From positions 1 to 64,000 of the forward strand of contig JAQWOM010000048.1 in the NCBI GenBank assembly GCA_029245865.1: 64,000 bases of DNA, written 5' to 3'. The translations under genes and the position numbers were made by a program. The notes under the pieces are model-generated. The model was not told the DNA's origin and ran no database searches. It worked only from the letters and a program-made list of their open reading frames with translations. This DNA comes from Planctomycetota bacterium. Its GTDB lineage: Bacteria > Planctomycetota > B15-G4. Shown piece after piece: positions 35,637 through 43,024 of the stretch (positions are counted from its first letter, which is position 1; each line of letters opens with the position of its first letter).

Positions 35637-36665
35637 TTAGTCTGGTGTTTCGCTTTTTGGGCGGCCAACCAGAAGCCAGCTAGATTGAGTCACTGCGAGC
35701 GTGCGTTCGAGCTTGAGGCCGGCTCGGTTGAATAGCTGTCGCATGGCGCGCTTGCTTCGTTCTCGCCCGCCCGTGATCACCATCATCTCGATGTCGAAAT
35801 GGCGTCCGTTGTGGGAGAGGTGCCCGGGCAAGAGAAGATTCTCGAGCACGAACACATAGCCATTCGAGACCGCGGCCTGGGCACAGCGTGTCAGTAGCTC
35901 AGTTGCGTGTTGATCGTCCCAGTTGTGAAGCACGTGAGACAGCAGGTAGGCATCTGCGCCCTGGGGAATCGACTTGTGGAAGTCGCCGGCGATGAGATCC
36001 ATTCGGTCGGCGATTTCGTCCGGGATTTGCTTGGCGGTGCGAGCCAGAACTTCAGGGAGGTCGACCAGGATTCCGCTCAGCGCCTGCCACCGCTTGAGCA
36101 GAGCGCTCAGGATGGTGCCGCGGCCTCCCCCCAGATCGACGAGCCGACTCACTCCAGAAAGATCGAGGGTCTCGGTGAGAGCTGCGGCCTGATGGCGTGT
36201 GAAGGATTCGATCGCGTTGTCGAATCGGATGGCGGCGGGAGCATTTTCTGACAGATAGGAATACAGATCGCGACCATGCGTCTCGCTGAAGGCGTCTTTG
36301 GCGCCGAGGCGCAGGCTGTCGGCCAGGCGGGCCCAGGGATCCCATTGCTCAGGAGATCCGAGATAACTGGCAAGTGGGCCGAGTGCCTCAGAAGAAAGCT
36401 TCTGCCCGAGGCGGGTCACGTTGAAGGTGTCAGTGATCTCGTCACGAGTGCAAATGTCCAAACTCACCAGGTAGAGCAACAGCCTCTCAAGGCGATCGGC
36501 ATCGCAGTTCAGTTGATCTGCAAGTTCGGCACAAGAAAGAGGGCCAGCGGCAAGAGCGTCGGCAACTCCGAGTTGTGCTGCGGCGGACACGGCCTGAGTC
36601 CGGCATCGCCCGGTCAAGATCTCGTAAAGACGGGCGACATCATCGTCTGGAACTTGCTCGTTCAC
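35637..36665 (-). CDS. SAM-dependent O-methyltransferase (acetylserotonin-OMT-like)
   Basis: 342 residues. The N-terminal 100 residues form the winged-helix dimerisation domain typical of this family (QLGVADALAAGPLSCAELAD). The SAM motif is LVDLGGGRGTIL (175-186), and the catalytic base motif HVLHNWDD is at 244-251 with His247. The C-terminal MRQLFNRAGLKLERTL is also typical. It probably methylates a phenolic hydroxyl of the aryl head group. It is on the opposite strand to the cluster core and overlaps the second halogenase-like gene by four bases, so those two form a divergent operon. Confidence 0.88.
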   Translation of the reverse strand: MNEQVPDDDVARLYEILTGRCRTQAVSAAAQLGVADALAAGPLSCAELADQLNCDADRLERLLLYLVSLDICTRDEITDTFNVTRLGQKLSSEALGPLASYLGSPEQWDPWARLADSLRLGAKDAFSETHGRDLYSYLSENAPAAIRFDNAIESFTRHQAAALTETLDLSGVSRLVDLGGGRGTILSALLKRWQALSGILVDLPEVLARTAKQIPDEIADRMDLIAGDFHKSIPQGADAYLLSHVLHNWDDQHATELLTRCAQAAVSNGYVFVLENLLLPGHLSHNGRHFDIEMMVITGGRERSKRAMRQLFNRAGLKLERTLAVTQSSWLLVGRPKSETPD

Positions 36666-38410
36666 GCAACTGTGCCCTGGGAGAGCAACTCACGGCAGTG
36701 GGCGGCCTCGGAATGCCGTCGTTGTCGGCCGAGGTTGCGTTCAATGTCTTTTGCGATAGGTGAAAGATGGCGGCGTCGCGTCAAGCTGTCCATGCTTTCG
36801 AGTTCGAGCCTCTCGGGCGGAATCTCGAGCCCGGAGTTCTTGAACTTGGATTGCTCTAGAATTTTTTGAGCCGTCTCGTAGCTGACGGATTGAACGATCC
36901 GCACGACAAGCTCGACGGCTATTTCACGGCCTTGTTCAGCTCTCTTTTGAATGTAGGCAACAGTTTCGCCGGGCTCCATCTTCTGTCCTGTGGCGATGTG
37001 GGCCTCGATGAGCACGGACGGAAAGTTTGGAAGTCCAACCATGACCGGGTGTGAAACAGACGGCTCTAGATCTGCCCAGGACCTGAAGAGTTCTTGCATG
37101 GCACGGGAGCATTCGCCAAAGAGTCGTGCCGCTTCGTCGATCTGGTCGCGGTCCTGTTCCTCCATTTGCCAGATGTTTTGCTTCAGGTACTGACACGTAT
37201 ACGACCAGTACACGAAGTTGTCCCAGTAGATCTTGGCCGACATGGCCTGGACGTGTCCGTAGACCGGCGACGCCATGCGAAAAATGTCAGTTGTCGAGGA
37301 CACGAGGATGCGGTACTGAGCATTGAGCCTCTGTGCAAGTGCTCCGCAGTCACCGCCATTTTGCTCCACGCGAATCATCTCAGTGGCAAAGCAGTTTGCA
37401 AAACCGATGAAATCAGTTCCGGGGCTGTAAAGCGGGTCAACGAAGGCTCCGGCCTCACCAACGATCGCCCATCGATTCTCGGAGAAGGAGCGCGTGATTC
37501 CATTGTTGTACTTTCGCAAGCAAAGGAAGTCTTCGGCTGGATGAGCCTCAAGGGCCTTCGCCAAGTGCGGCTCGTGCTCGGCAAGGAAGTCTCTGACGTT
37601 GTCCAGCGAGCGGACATTCTCGAAATCGTGTTCATCTTCGTGAATGACGAGCCCGATGCTGGTGTGTCCGGTTGAGAGAGGGATGACCCACGCCCAATAG
37701 CCCCTGCCCATGAAGTGGTTTGTAGAACGCCAGCGCTCTTTGGCGCAGGGCCGGTTATGCCAGCCCTCTTCGCTTTGCGGCACCATGCTGTTGATGTCGA
37801 AACGGCCGGCGATTCGAAACCAGCCTGCGCTGGCTGGATGACGCGTTCCGCGCTTTAGCTTGAGGTCGCTCCGTATCAAGCCGGCTCGACCACTGGCATC
37901 AACGACCCAGTGCGTTGCGATGTTCTTTGTCTCTCCATCCTGTTCATAGGAGATGACGTGGTCCGCATCATCGCTGCTGAGTTGAATGTCATGCACGCGA
38001 GCGCCTTCGATGAGTGTCGTGCCGTCTTCTTCGACGAAACCGCGCAGATCGTTTTCGAAACGGCCACGGTCGATCTGATAGCTGCGCACGATAGGCTCGC
38101 CACTCGGGCCAATCTCGGTTCGTTTATGCAGCGGGAGTTCGCCATGGCCAGGAAAGAAACGGAGCCCCAGCTTCTGTAGATGCTGGTCGAGCAGGTAATC
38201 CTTCAGACCGAGCATCTCCAGGTACTGGCTGCCTGCCTCAACGCTGGACTCGCCCACTTTGTGACAAGCCTCGGGAAGTGGGCGGGTCGATTTTTCTAGA
38301 ACAGCGACAGACAGTTGGGGGAGTTCTAGATGCAATTGGCGAGCGAGGAGGAGGCCGGCCAGCCCCCCGCCGCAAATGACAACATCCCAGGAGTCAGTGA
38401 GTTGTCTCAT
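36662..38410 (-). CDS. FAD-dependent halogenase-like protein (second of two)
   Basis: 582 residues from MRQLTDSWDVVICGGG; the frame extends to 38446, but that would abut the divergent gene. Features are the FAD motif VVICGGGLAGLLLARQL (10-26), KVGESSVEAG (51-60) and the halogenase WxWxIP signature as WAWVIP (239-244). GEAGAFVDPLYSPGTDFI in the middle is typical of tryptophan-halogenase-like proteins. About 130 extra C-terminal residues are unassigned. Flavin halogenases chlorinate or brominate aromatic rings, as in the brominated xanthomonadins. With the O-methyltransferase it could tailor the aryl end. Activity is inferred. Confidence 0.8.
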   Translation of the reverse strand: MRQLTDSWDVVICGGGLAGLLLARQLHLELPQLSVAVLEKSTRPLPEACHKVGESSVEAGSQYLEMLGLKDYLLDQHLQKLGLRFFPGHGELPLHKRTEIGPSGEPIVRSYQIDRGRFENDLRGFVEEDGTTLIEGARVHDIQLSSDDADHVISYEQDGETKNIATHWVVDASGRAGLIRSDLKLKRGTRHPASAGWFRIAGRFDINSMVPQSEEGWHNRPCAKERWRSTNHFMGRGYWAWVIPLSTGHTSIGLVIHEDEHDFENVRSLDNVRDFLAEHEPHLAKALEAHPAEDFLCLRKYNNGITRSFSENRWAIVGEAGAFVDPLYSPGTDFIGFANCFATEMIRVEQNGGDCGALAQRLNAQYRILVSSTTDIFRMASPVYGHVQAMSAKIYWDNFVYWSYTCQYLKQNIWQMEEQDRDQIDEAARLFGECSRAMQELFRSWADLEPSVSHPVMVGLPNFPSVLIEAHIATGQKMEPGETVAYIQKRAEQGREIAVELVVRIVQSVSYETAQKILEQSKFKNSGLEIPPERLELESMDSLTRRRHLSPIAKDIERNLGRQRRHSEAAHCRELLSQGTVA

Positions 38411-38502
38411 CTTTCGGGTGGCTCTCGTGATTGCGCGTTTGCTCAAAGTTGGCTGGAAGTTCGGCTAAGGCAAGCCAACTGCTGGATGCGTATCATGTGC
38501 GA

Positions 38503-39333
38503 GTGAGCACAGCAACCCACCGCGCCAATGACGATATCCTACGTCTTGTTCGCAAGGGGTGTGTCGTCTTCACGGTCGGGGTCTACATCCTGCTGGTGCC
38601 GTTTAGCTGCTTGATCTTTGCTGCGCTCTATCTGATCTGGCGTCCAACCCCCTTGGCCCGCCTCAGGCGCACTCAGGCGCTGGTGTCTTTGGGCTACAGG
38701 ACGATGCACCGTTGGCTGAATCTGGTTCGGCTCACCCGTTGGGATATGTCTCGCCCTCTGGAGAAGGTGCCGGAGGGCGCTTTCGTTGTGATTGCAAACC
38801 ATCCCACTTTGATGGATGTGACCGCGATCATGGGCCTCCTGGGGGGGGCTTGCACTGTTTCCAAGCCGGGCCTCCACAAGCGTTTTGTTCTGCGCCCGAT
38901 TTTGCGCGGATCGGGGGTCATTGCAGGGGCGGGAGGTGACCCCTCTGCAGCGGCGCGTGTCCTTGATGAGGCTGTCGCACTCATCGAGCAGGGATTCCCG
39001 ATGCTTATTTTCCCTGAAGGCACCCGGTCGCCCAGGGGCGAGCTTTTGCCCTTTGGGCGCGCAGCCTTTGAAATGGCATGCCGAGCGCGGGTGCCCGTGT
39101 TGTCGCTGGCGATCACATGCGAGCCAGCCTGGCTTTCCAAAGAGCAACCGCTTTTCGACCCTCCTCATCAGACGCCCCACCTACAGCTTGTGACGCTCGC
39201 AATCGACGATCCTGCACGAGTAGACTACGACAGTCGGCAATTGTGCCGGCTCATTGAAGGTCGATATCAACAATGGTTTCGCGGACTGCAACCCGAAATT
39301 TCTGCAGTTGAGCCGGAGATGCACAACAGATGA
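38503..39333 (+). CDS. 1-acyl-glycerol-3-phosphate-type acyltransferase (PlsC-like)
   Basis: About 276 residues from a GTG at 38503; GTG 38497 and an upstream start at 38431 are alternatives, the last overlapping the divergent gene. Two N-terminal helices (GCVVFTVGVYILLVPFSCLIFAALYLI region) anchor it. The acyltransferase blocks are NHPTLMDVTAI (motif NHx4D) and FPEGTRSPRGE (motif EGTR). Aryl polyene clusters usually include such an acyltransferase for lipid attachment of the chain. It overlaps the ACP gene by four bases. Confidence 0.85.
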   Translation: MSTATHRANDDILRLVRKGCVVFTVGVYILLVPFSCLIFAALYLIWRPTPLARLRRTQALVSLGYRTMHRWLNLVRLTRWDMSRPLEKVPEGAFVVIANHPTLMDVTAIMGLLGGACTVSKPGLHKRFVLRPILRGSGVIAGAGGDPSAAARVLDEAVALIEQGFPMLIFPEGTRSPRGELLPFGRAAFEMACRARVPVLSLAITCEPAWLSKEQPLFDPPHQTPHLQLVTLAIDDPARVDYDSRQLCRLIEGRYQQWFRGLQPEISAVEPEMHNR

Positions 39334-39611
39334 CGGACACCCTGGAAGACGATTTGAAGGTCATGATCGTCGAGACCCTCGCCTTGGAAGACGTTGATCC
39401 CAAGAGTATTGAAACCGATGCGCCGCTGTTCGGCGAAGGTCTCGGGCTCGACTCGATCGACGCGCTCGAACTCGCGCTTGCCATTCACAGCAAGTTTGGT
39501 GTGCGAACCAAGGAGAACGACGAACGGAATCGTGAGTACTACCATTCAGTCAAGTCACTGGCGGCCTTTATCCGCGAGGAGCAAGCGAAGGCGCCAGCGT
39601 CTGGAGCGTGA
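39330..39611 (+). CDS. Acyl carrier protein
   Basis: 93 residues. The phosphopantetheine attachment site is Ser42 in GLGLDSIDALELAL. The acidic helix and small size match ACPs used in aryl polyene assembly. It carries the growing chain between the ketosynthase, ketoreductase and dehydratases. Only one ACP gene is seen, whereas characterised clusters often have two. The start overlaps the acyltransferase stop. Confidence 0.9.
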   Translation: MTDTLEDDLKVMIVETLALEDVDPKSIETDAPLFGEGLGLDSIDALELALAIHSKFGVRTKENDERNREYYHSVKSLAAFIREEQAKAPASGA

Positions 39612-39614
39612 CCT

Positions 39615-40232
39615 TTGGTGATCACCACGCGGCGCATGTGGATTCGGGCGCTGGCGGGGATGGTGTTCGTCGCCTACCCAGCTCTCGTGTGGTTTGGTCT
39701 GTCGCGCTGGAGTCCCCGACTCCTCGCGCTGGCTATGCTTGCAGTTTTCGTGCCGATGGCGCTCTACCGGCTGCGTGGCGTACCCCGTGAACAGCTAAGA
39801 AGCCTGGCACTCCTTCCACTCGTGACAGTGATTGCGTTGCTCTTGGCGGCGCTGCTCGATTCCGGCGGCTATGTGCTCCTGGTACCTGTGGTCGTGAATG
39901 TCGCCTTGTTGTTCGGTTTCGGAAGCACGTTGCGCCGAGGTTCGATACCCATGATCGAACGTTTCGCCCGACTCCAGTCAGCAGAGCTTGGAACGAGCGA
40001 AAAAGACTGGTGCCGACTGTGGACTCGGATCTGGTGCGCATTTTTTATCTTTAACGGTGGGACGACCCTTGTGCTCGCGCTGACGTCACCTGTCTCATGG
40101 TGGGCGTTGTACACGGGACTGCTGGCTTACGTTTTGATCGGTGCCTTGCTCGGTCTCGAGTGGCTCATGCGTCGGCGGCGCTTCGGTGTGACCTCGACCA
40201 AGGCTTCTGAGCCTTGCGAGGGCGAGCCGTGA
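39615..40232 (+). CDS. COG4648-type membrane protein of aryl polyene clusters
   Basis: 205 residues with about six hydrophobic helices. It contains CAFFIFNGGTTL and WALYTGLLAYVLIGALLGLEW, typical of the uncharacterised membrane protein usually found next to the ACP in aryl polyene clusters. Function is unknown; a role in lipid-linked transfer or export is only suggested by its place. The start is TTG 39615 or GTG 39618. The stop overlaps the next GTG start (GTGA). Confidence 0.75.
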   Translation: MVITTRRMWIRALAGMVFVAYPALVWFGLSRWSPRLLALAMLAVFVPMALYRLRGVPREQLRSLALLPLVTVIALLLAALLDSGGYVLLVPVVVNVALLFGFGSTLRRGSIPMIERFARLQSAELGTSEKDWCRLWTRIWCAFFIFNGGTTLVLALTSPVSWWALYTGLLAYVLIGALLGLEWLMRRRRFGVTSTKASEPCEGEP

Positions 40233-40627
40233 CTGATTTGTCGTCAGGCGGAAAGAGCGCGGATCTTGAATGGGTTGATGACGAACCGTCCAGTCAGAGT
40301 CAGCAGACTCAATGTATGTGCCGGACGACGATCCCCGTTGACTACATGTATTTTGACGGTCACTTTCGAGGCTATCCAGTCCTCGCTGGCGTTGTTCAAC
40401 TACACGAACTCGTTTTGCCGTGCGTGCGTCGTTTGCGACCCGACTTGCCCTCGCTGTCAAAACTTTCAGGCCTCAAGTTCCGTTCTCGAATATTGCCTGG
40501 CGATGCTGTGGATATTCTGTTGCGTTGGAATGAACTCGGACCAGTTGTTCAATTCGAGATCTTCTCCAATGGTCAACCGTGCACGCAGGGAAGGCTTCAG
40601 TTTGATGCCGCTCAGGTGGGATTATGA
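40229..40627 (+). CDS. Hotdog-fold dehydratase (ApeI/FabA-like)
   Basis: 132 residues starting at a GTG (40229) that overlaps the preceding TGA. The catalytic stretch FDGHFRGYPVLAGVVQLHE holds the FabA/FabZ-type His and the GYPVLAG motif. It is the second hotdog dehydratase of the cluster, and the two may act on different chain lengths or as a pair. It overlaps the GT2 gene by four bases. Confidence 0.85.
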   Translation: MTDLSSGGKSADLEWVDDEPSSQSQQTQCMCRTTIPVDYMYFDGHFRGYPVLAGVVQLHELVLPCVRRLRPDLPSLSKLSGLKFRSRILPGDAVDILLRWNELGPVVQFEIFSNGQPCTQGRLQFDAAQVGL

Positions 40628-41382
40628 GGAGTGAGAAGGCGGGGCTTTATAGGGCCTGCGGATTGCTTCCGACGTACAACAACCCTCTCACGATTCGAAG
40701 AATGGTCGAAGAGGTGCGTCAGCACTTACCCGACATCATTCTTGTGGATGACGGCAGTAGCAATCCGGCGCAAGAGCTGTGCGCCGCATTGGCTTCCGAA
40801 GGACTTGTGACGCTGGTCAGGCTTGAGCGCAACCAAGGGAAGGGGGCGGCGGTTGTGGCCGGCTTGGCCCAGGCGCAGGCGCTGGGCTTCACGCACGCAT
40901 TTCAGATCGATGCCGACGGTCAGCATGATGTGACGGCCATGAGCGAGTTTCTCAAGGCGAGTCGGCAAAATCCTGATTGGCTTGTCCTGGGGCATCCGCT
41001 TTACCGGGGCGCACAGCCTCGATCGCGTCGGTGGGCCCGCCGATTGACCGGTTTTTGGGTCGGGGTTGAGCTGGGTGATCGTTCGCTTGTCACGGACGCG
41101 ATGATTGGTTTCAGGGTTTACCCCATTGTCTCGACACTCGCGGCTCGCCCGAAGAGCCGTCGCATGGACTTCGACATTGAGATCATTGTGCGCATGGTGC
41201 GCGCCGGCATCACTGTCGTGAATCTTCCTGTCGGAGTGACTTACCCCGACAAAGAGTCAGGGGGAATCAGTCACTTCAGGCCGGTGATGGACAATCTGAG
41301 TTTCTGCGGGATGCACACCCGGCTCTGTATGTCCGGAATCTTCGGTTGGGTGCAGCGATGTCTGACTGGGCGAGCAGCGTGA
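40624..41382 (+). CDS. Family 2 glycosyltransferase
   Basis: 252 residues. GT-A fold motifs are LLPTYNNPLTI, LVDDGSSNPA, ERNQGKGAAVVAG and the metal-binding DADGQHD. In enterobacterial aryl polyene clusters a GT2 and an acyltransferase are fused in one protein; here the acyltransferase is the next, separate gene, overlapping by 25 bases. It probably adds a sugar or sugar-phosphate to the polyene lipid. The ATG at 40624 overlaps the dehydratase stop. Confidence 0.85.
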   Translation: MRSEKAGLYRACGLLPTYNNPLTIRRMVEEVRQHLPDIILVDDGSSNPAQELCAALASEGLVTLVRLERNQGKGAAVVAGLAQAQALGFTHAFQIDADGQHDVTAMSEFLKASRQNPDWLVLGHPLYRGAQPRSRRWARRLTGFWVGVELGDRSLVTDAMIGFRVYPIVSTLAARPKSRRMDFDIEIIVRMVRAGITVVNLPVGVTYPDKESGGISHFRPVMDNLSFCGMHTRLCMSGIFGWVQRCLTGRAA

Positions 41383-42305
41383 GTCGATCGCCTGAAGCTG
41401 ACAACGGATCCGAGTCAGACTGGTTGAATCAGTCAGAGCGCGGGCAGTTGTGGTTGATTAAAATTTCTTTCCGGATGGCAGTTCTTGTTGGGCGGCGTTG
41501 TATGTCGCCACTCGTGTCACTCGTCGCACTTTGGTATCGCGTTGTAGATCGTTCTGCGGTGGCCAGTTCGCGGGATTGGCTCACGCGAATCCACGGTCGC
41601 CCCCCTGGCTTCTGGGAGATCTACCGGCACCTACGCACTTTTTCCCAGGCCACGCTCGACAAGGTCTTCTTCCTCACGGGGCGTACAGAGCAACTGGTTG
41701 TGACGAACTGCGGAGGTCACTTGCTAGAGGCTCAGATTGCGACTGGCCAGGGTGCGTTGCTGCTCGGTTCACACCTTGGCAGTTACGACGCGATGCGCAG
41801 TGTAGGAATGGAAATGGGTTTGCCGGTGCAGGTTGCCGGTTACTTCGAGAATGCCTCGATGATCAACTCTCTACTGAAGCAACTGAATCCGGGTCTGGCT
41901 GAGCAGGTGATTCATCTGGGGAATGATCCAGTGGGTGTCATGGCGCGCCTTCAAGGACACCTTCAAAAAGGAGGTCTTGTGGCCGTGGCCGGAGACAGGA
42001 TCGGTCTCAATGAGCGGGTGGTCATGGCCAATTTCATGGGAGAGTCCGCGCCGTTTGCGGGTGGACCTTTCCTTCTCGCTTCAATCATGCGTTGTCCTGT
42101 CTTTCTGGTGTGCGGCATCTACACAGGACCCAATCGCTATGATCTGATTTGCGAGCGTTTCGCCGATCGCATCGAGCTTCCCCGGCCGGATCGAGAGCGA
42201 GCCCTTGCAGTGTTTGTTCAGGCTTATGCGGATCGACTCGAAAGTCTGGCCCGCAAGGCGCCGAATAACTGGTTCAATTTTTTCGATTTCTGGAGTCGGC
42301 CTTGA
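41358..42305 (+). CDS. LpxL/HtrB-like lysophospholipid acyltransferase
   Basis: About 315 residues from MSDWASSVSRSPEAD (ATG 41358); a TTG at 41346 is in frame. GALLLGSHLGSYDAMRS carries the HxxxxD-type catalytic motif (HLGSYD), and VAVAGDRIG and GGPFLLASIMRCPVFLV follow as in LpxL. It is a probable membrane-associated acyltransferase attaching the polyene chain to a glycolipid. It reads as the separated C-terminal half of the usual GT2-acyltransferase fusion. The stop overlaps the LolA-like start (TTGA). Confidence 0.85.
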   Translation: MSDWASSVSRSPEADNGSESDWLNQSERGQLWLIKISFRMAVLVGRRCMSPLVSLVALWYRVVDRSAVASSRDWLTRIHGRPPGFWEIYRHLRTFSQATLDKVFFLTGRTEQLVVTNCGGHLLEAQIATGQGALLLGSHLGSYDAMRSVGMEMGLPVQVAGYFENASMINSLLKQLNPGLAEQVIHLGNDPVGVMARLQGHLQKGGLVAVAGDRIGLNERVVMANFMGESAPFAGGPFLLASIMRCPVFLVCGIYTGPNRYDLICERFADRIELPRPDRERALAVFVQAYADRLESLARKAPNNWFNFFDFWSRP

Positions 42306-43024
42306 GCCTGGAAAAATTGGTCGCTGCAAGGCATCCGGCGCGTTACGCATTCGCTTTGCTTTCCGCCGCGATTTTTTCTCTAGTCGCTATGCCCGTGAGC
42401 GCTCTGCAAGTTACTGAAGCAGGTTCGGACACAGCGCTGATTCCCGCTGATGCACCAACGCTTGACGCCCATGCACTGCTGGAAGCGTTCGCTGAAGTTC
42501 AAGGGTTGCAGGCCAACTTCGAAGAGACCAAGTTCCTGACTTTGCTCTCGGTGCCGCTGAAGAGCTCGGGGAAATTTTACTTCTTCGCGCCCGGCATTTT
42601 GTTGAGGCAGGTCGAAAAGCCAGAGTCTTCTGCGTTGTTAATCCAACCAGGAGAGCTTCGTATGAGTCACGCGGGTGGCACTGAAACGATCGACCTTCGT
42701 CAGTCTGATGCGCTCCGACTTTTCGTGACTTCCTTGTTGCAGGTGTTCGCGGGTGACGAAAAACACCTGGCGGACAACTACAAGATAGATTTCCAGGTCG
42801 CAGCGGATAGCGCGACCTGGACGCTCACTTTGACACCGAAGGCAGAGCCACTGACCGCCATGATCCGACAGCTGATGCTGTCTGGCGAAGAATTCACGGT
42901 TGAGACCATCGAGGTGTGGGAGCCCAACGGCGATCGTTCGGTGACTCGGCTGACAGATGTTGACGCCCAGAGAGTTTTTACTGCTGAAGAGCAACTTGAA
43001 CTGTTTGGCATCCGGTCGGATTGA
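42302..43024 (+). CDS. LolA-like outer-membrane lipoprotein carrier
   Basis: 240 residues with an N-terminal hydrophobic signal (ALLSAAIFSLVAMPVSA). The LolA-type half-barrel is recognisable from LQANFEETKFLTLLSVPLKSSGKFYF and GILLRQVEKPES. LolA-like proteins accompany MMPL exporters in aryl polyene clusters and are thought to ferry the product across the periplasm. The start is TTG 42302, overlapping the acyltransferase TGA. The stop overlaps the MMPL start by one base. Confidence 0.85.
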   Translation: MSLEKLVAARHPARYAFALLSAAIFSLVAMPVSALQVTEAGSDTALIPADAPTLDAHALLEAFAEVQGLQANFEETKFLTLLSVPLKSSGKFYFFAPGILLRQVEKPESSALLIQPGELRMSHAGGTETIDLRQSDALRLFVTSLLQVFAGDEKHLADNYKIDFQVAADSATWTLTLTPKAEPLTAMIRQLMLSGEEFTVETIEVWEPNGDRSVTRLTDVDAQRVFTAEEQLELFGIRSD

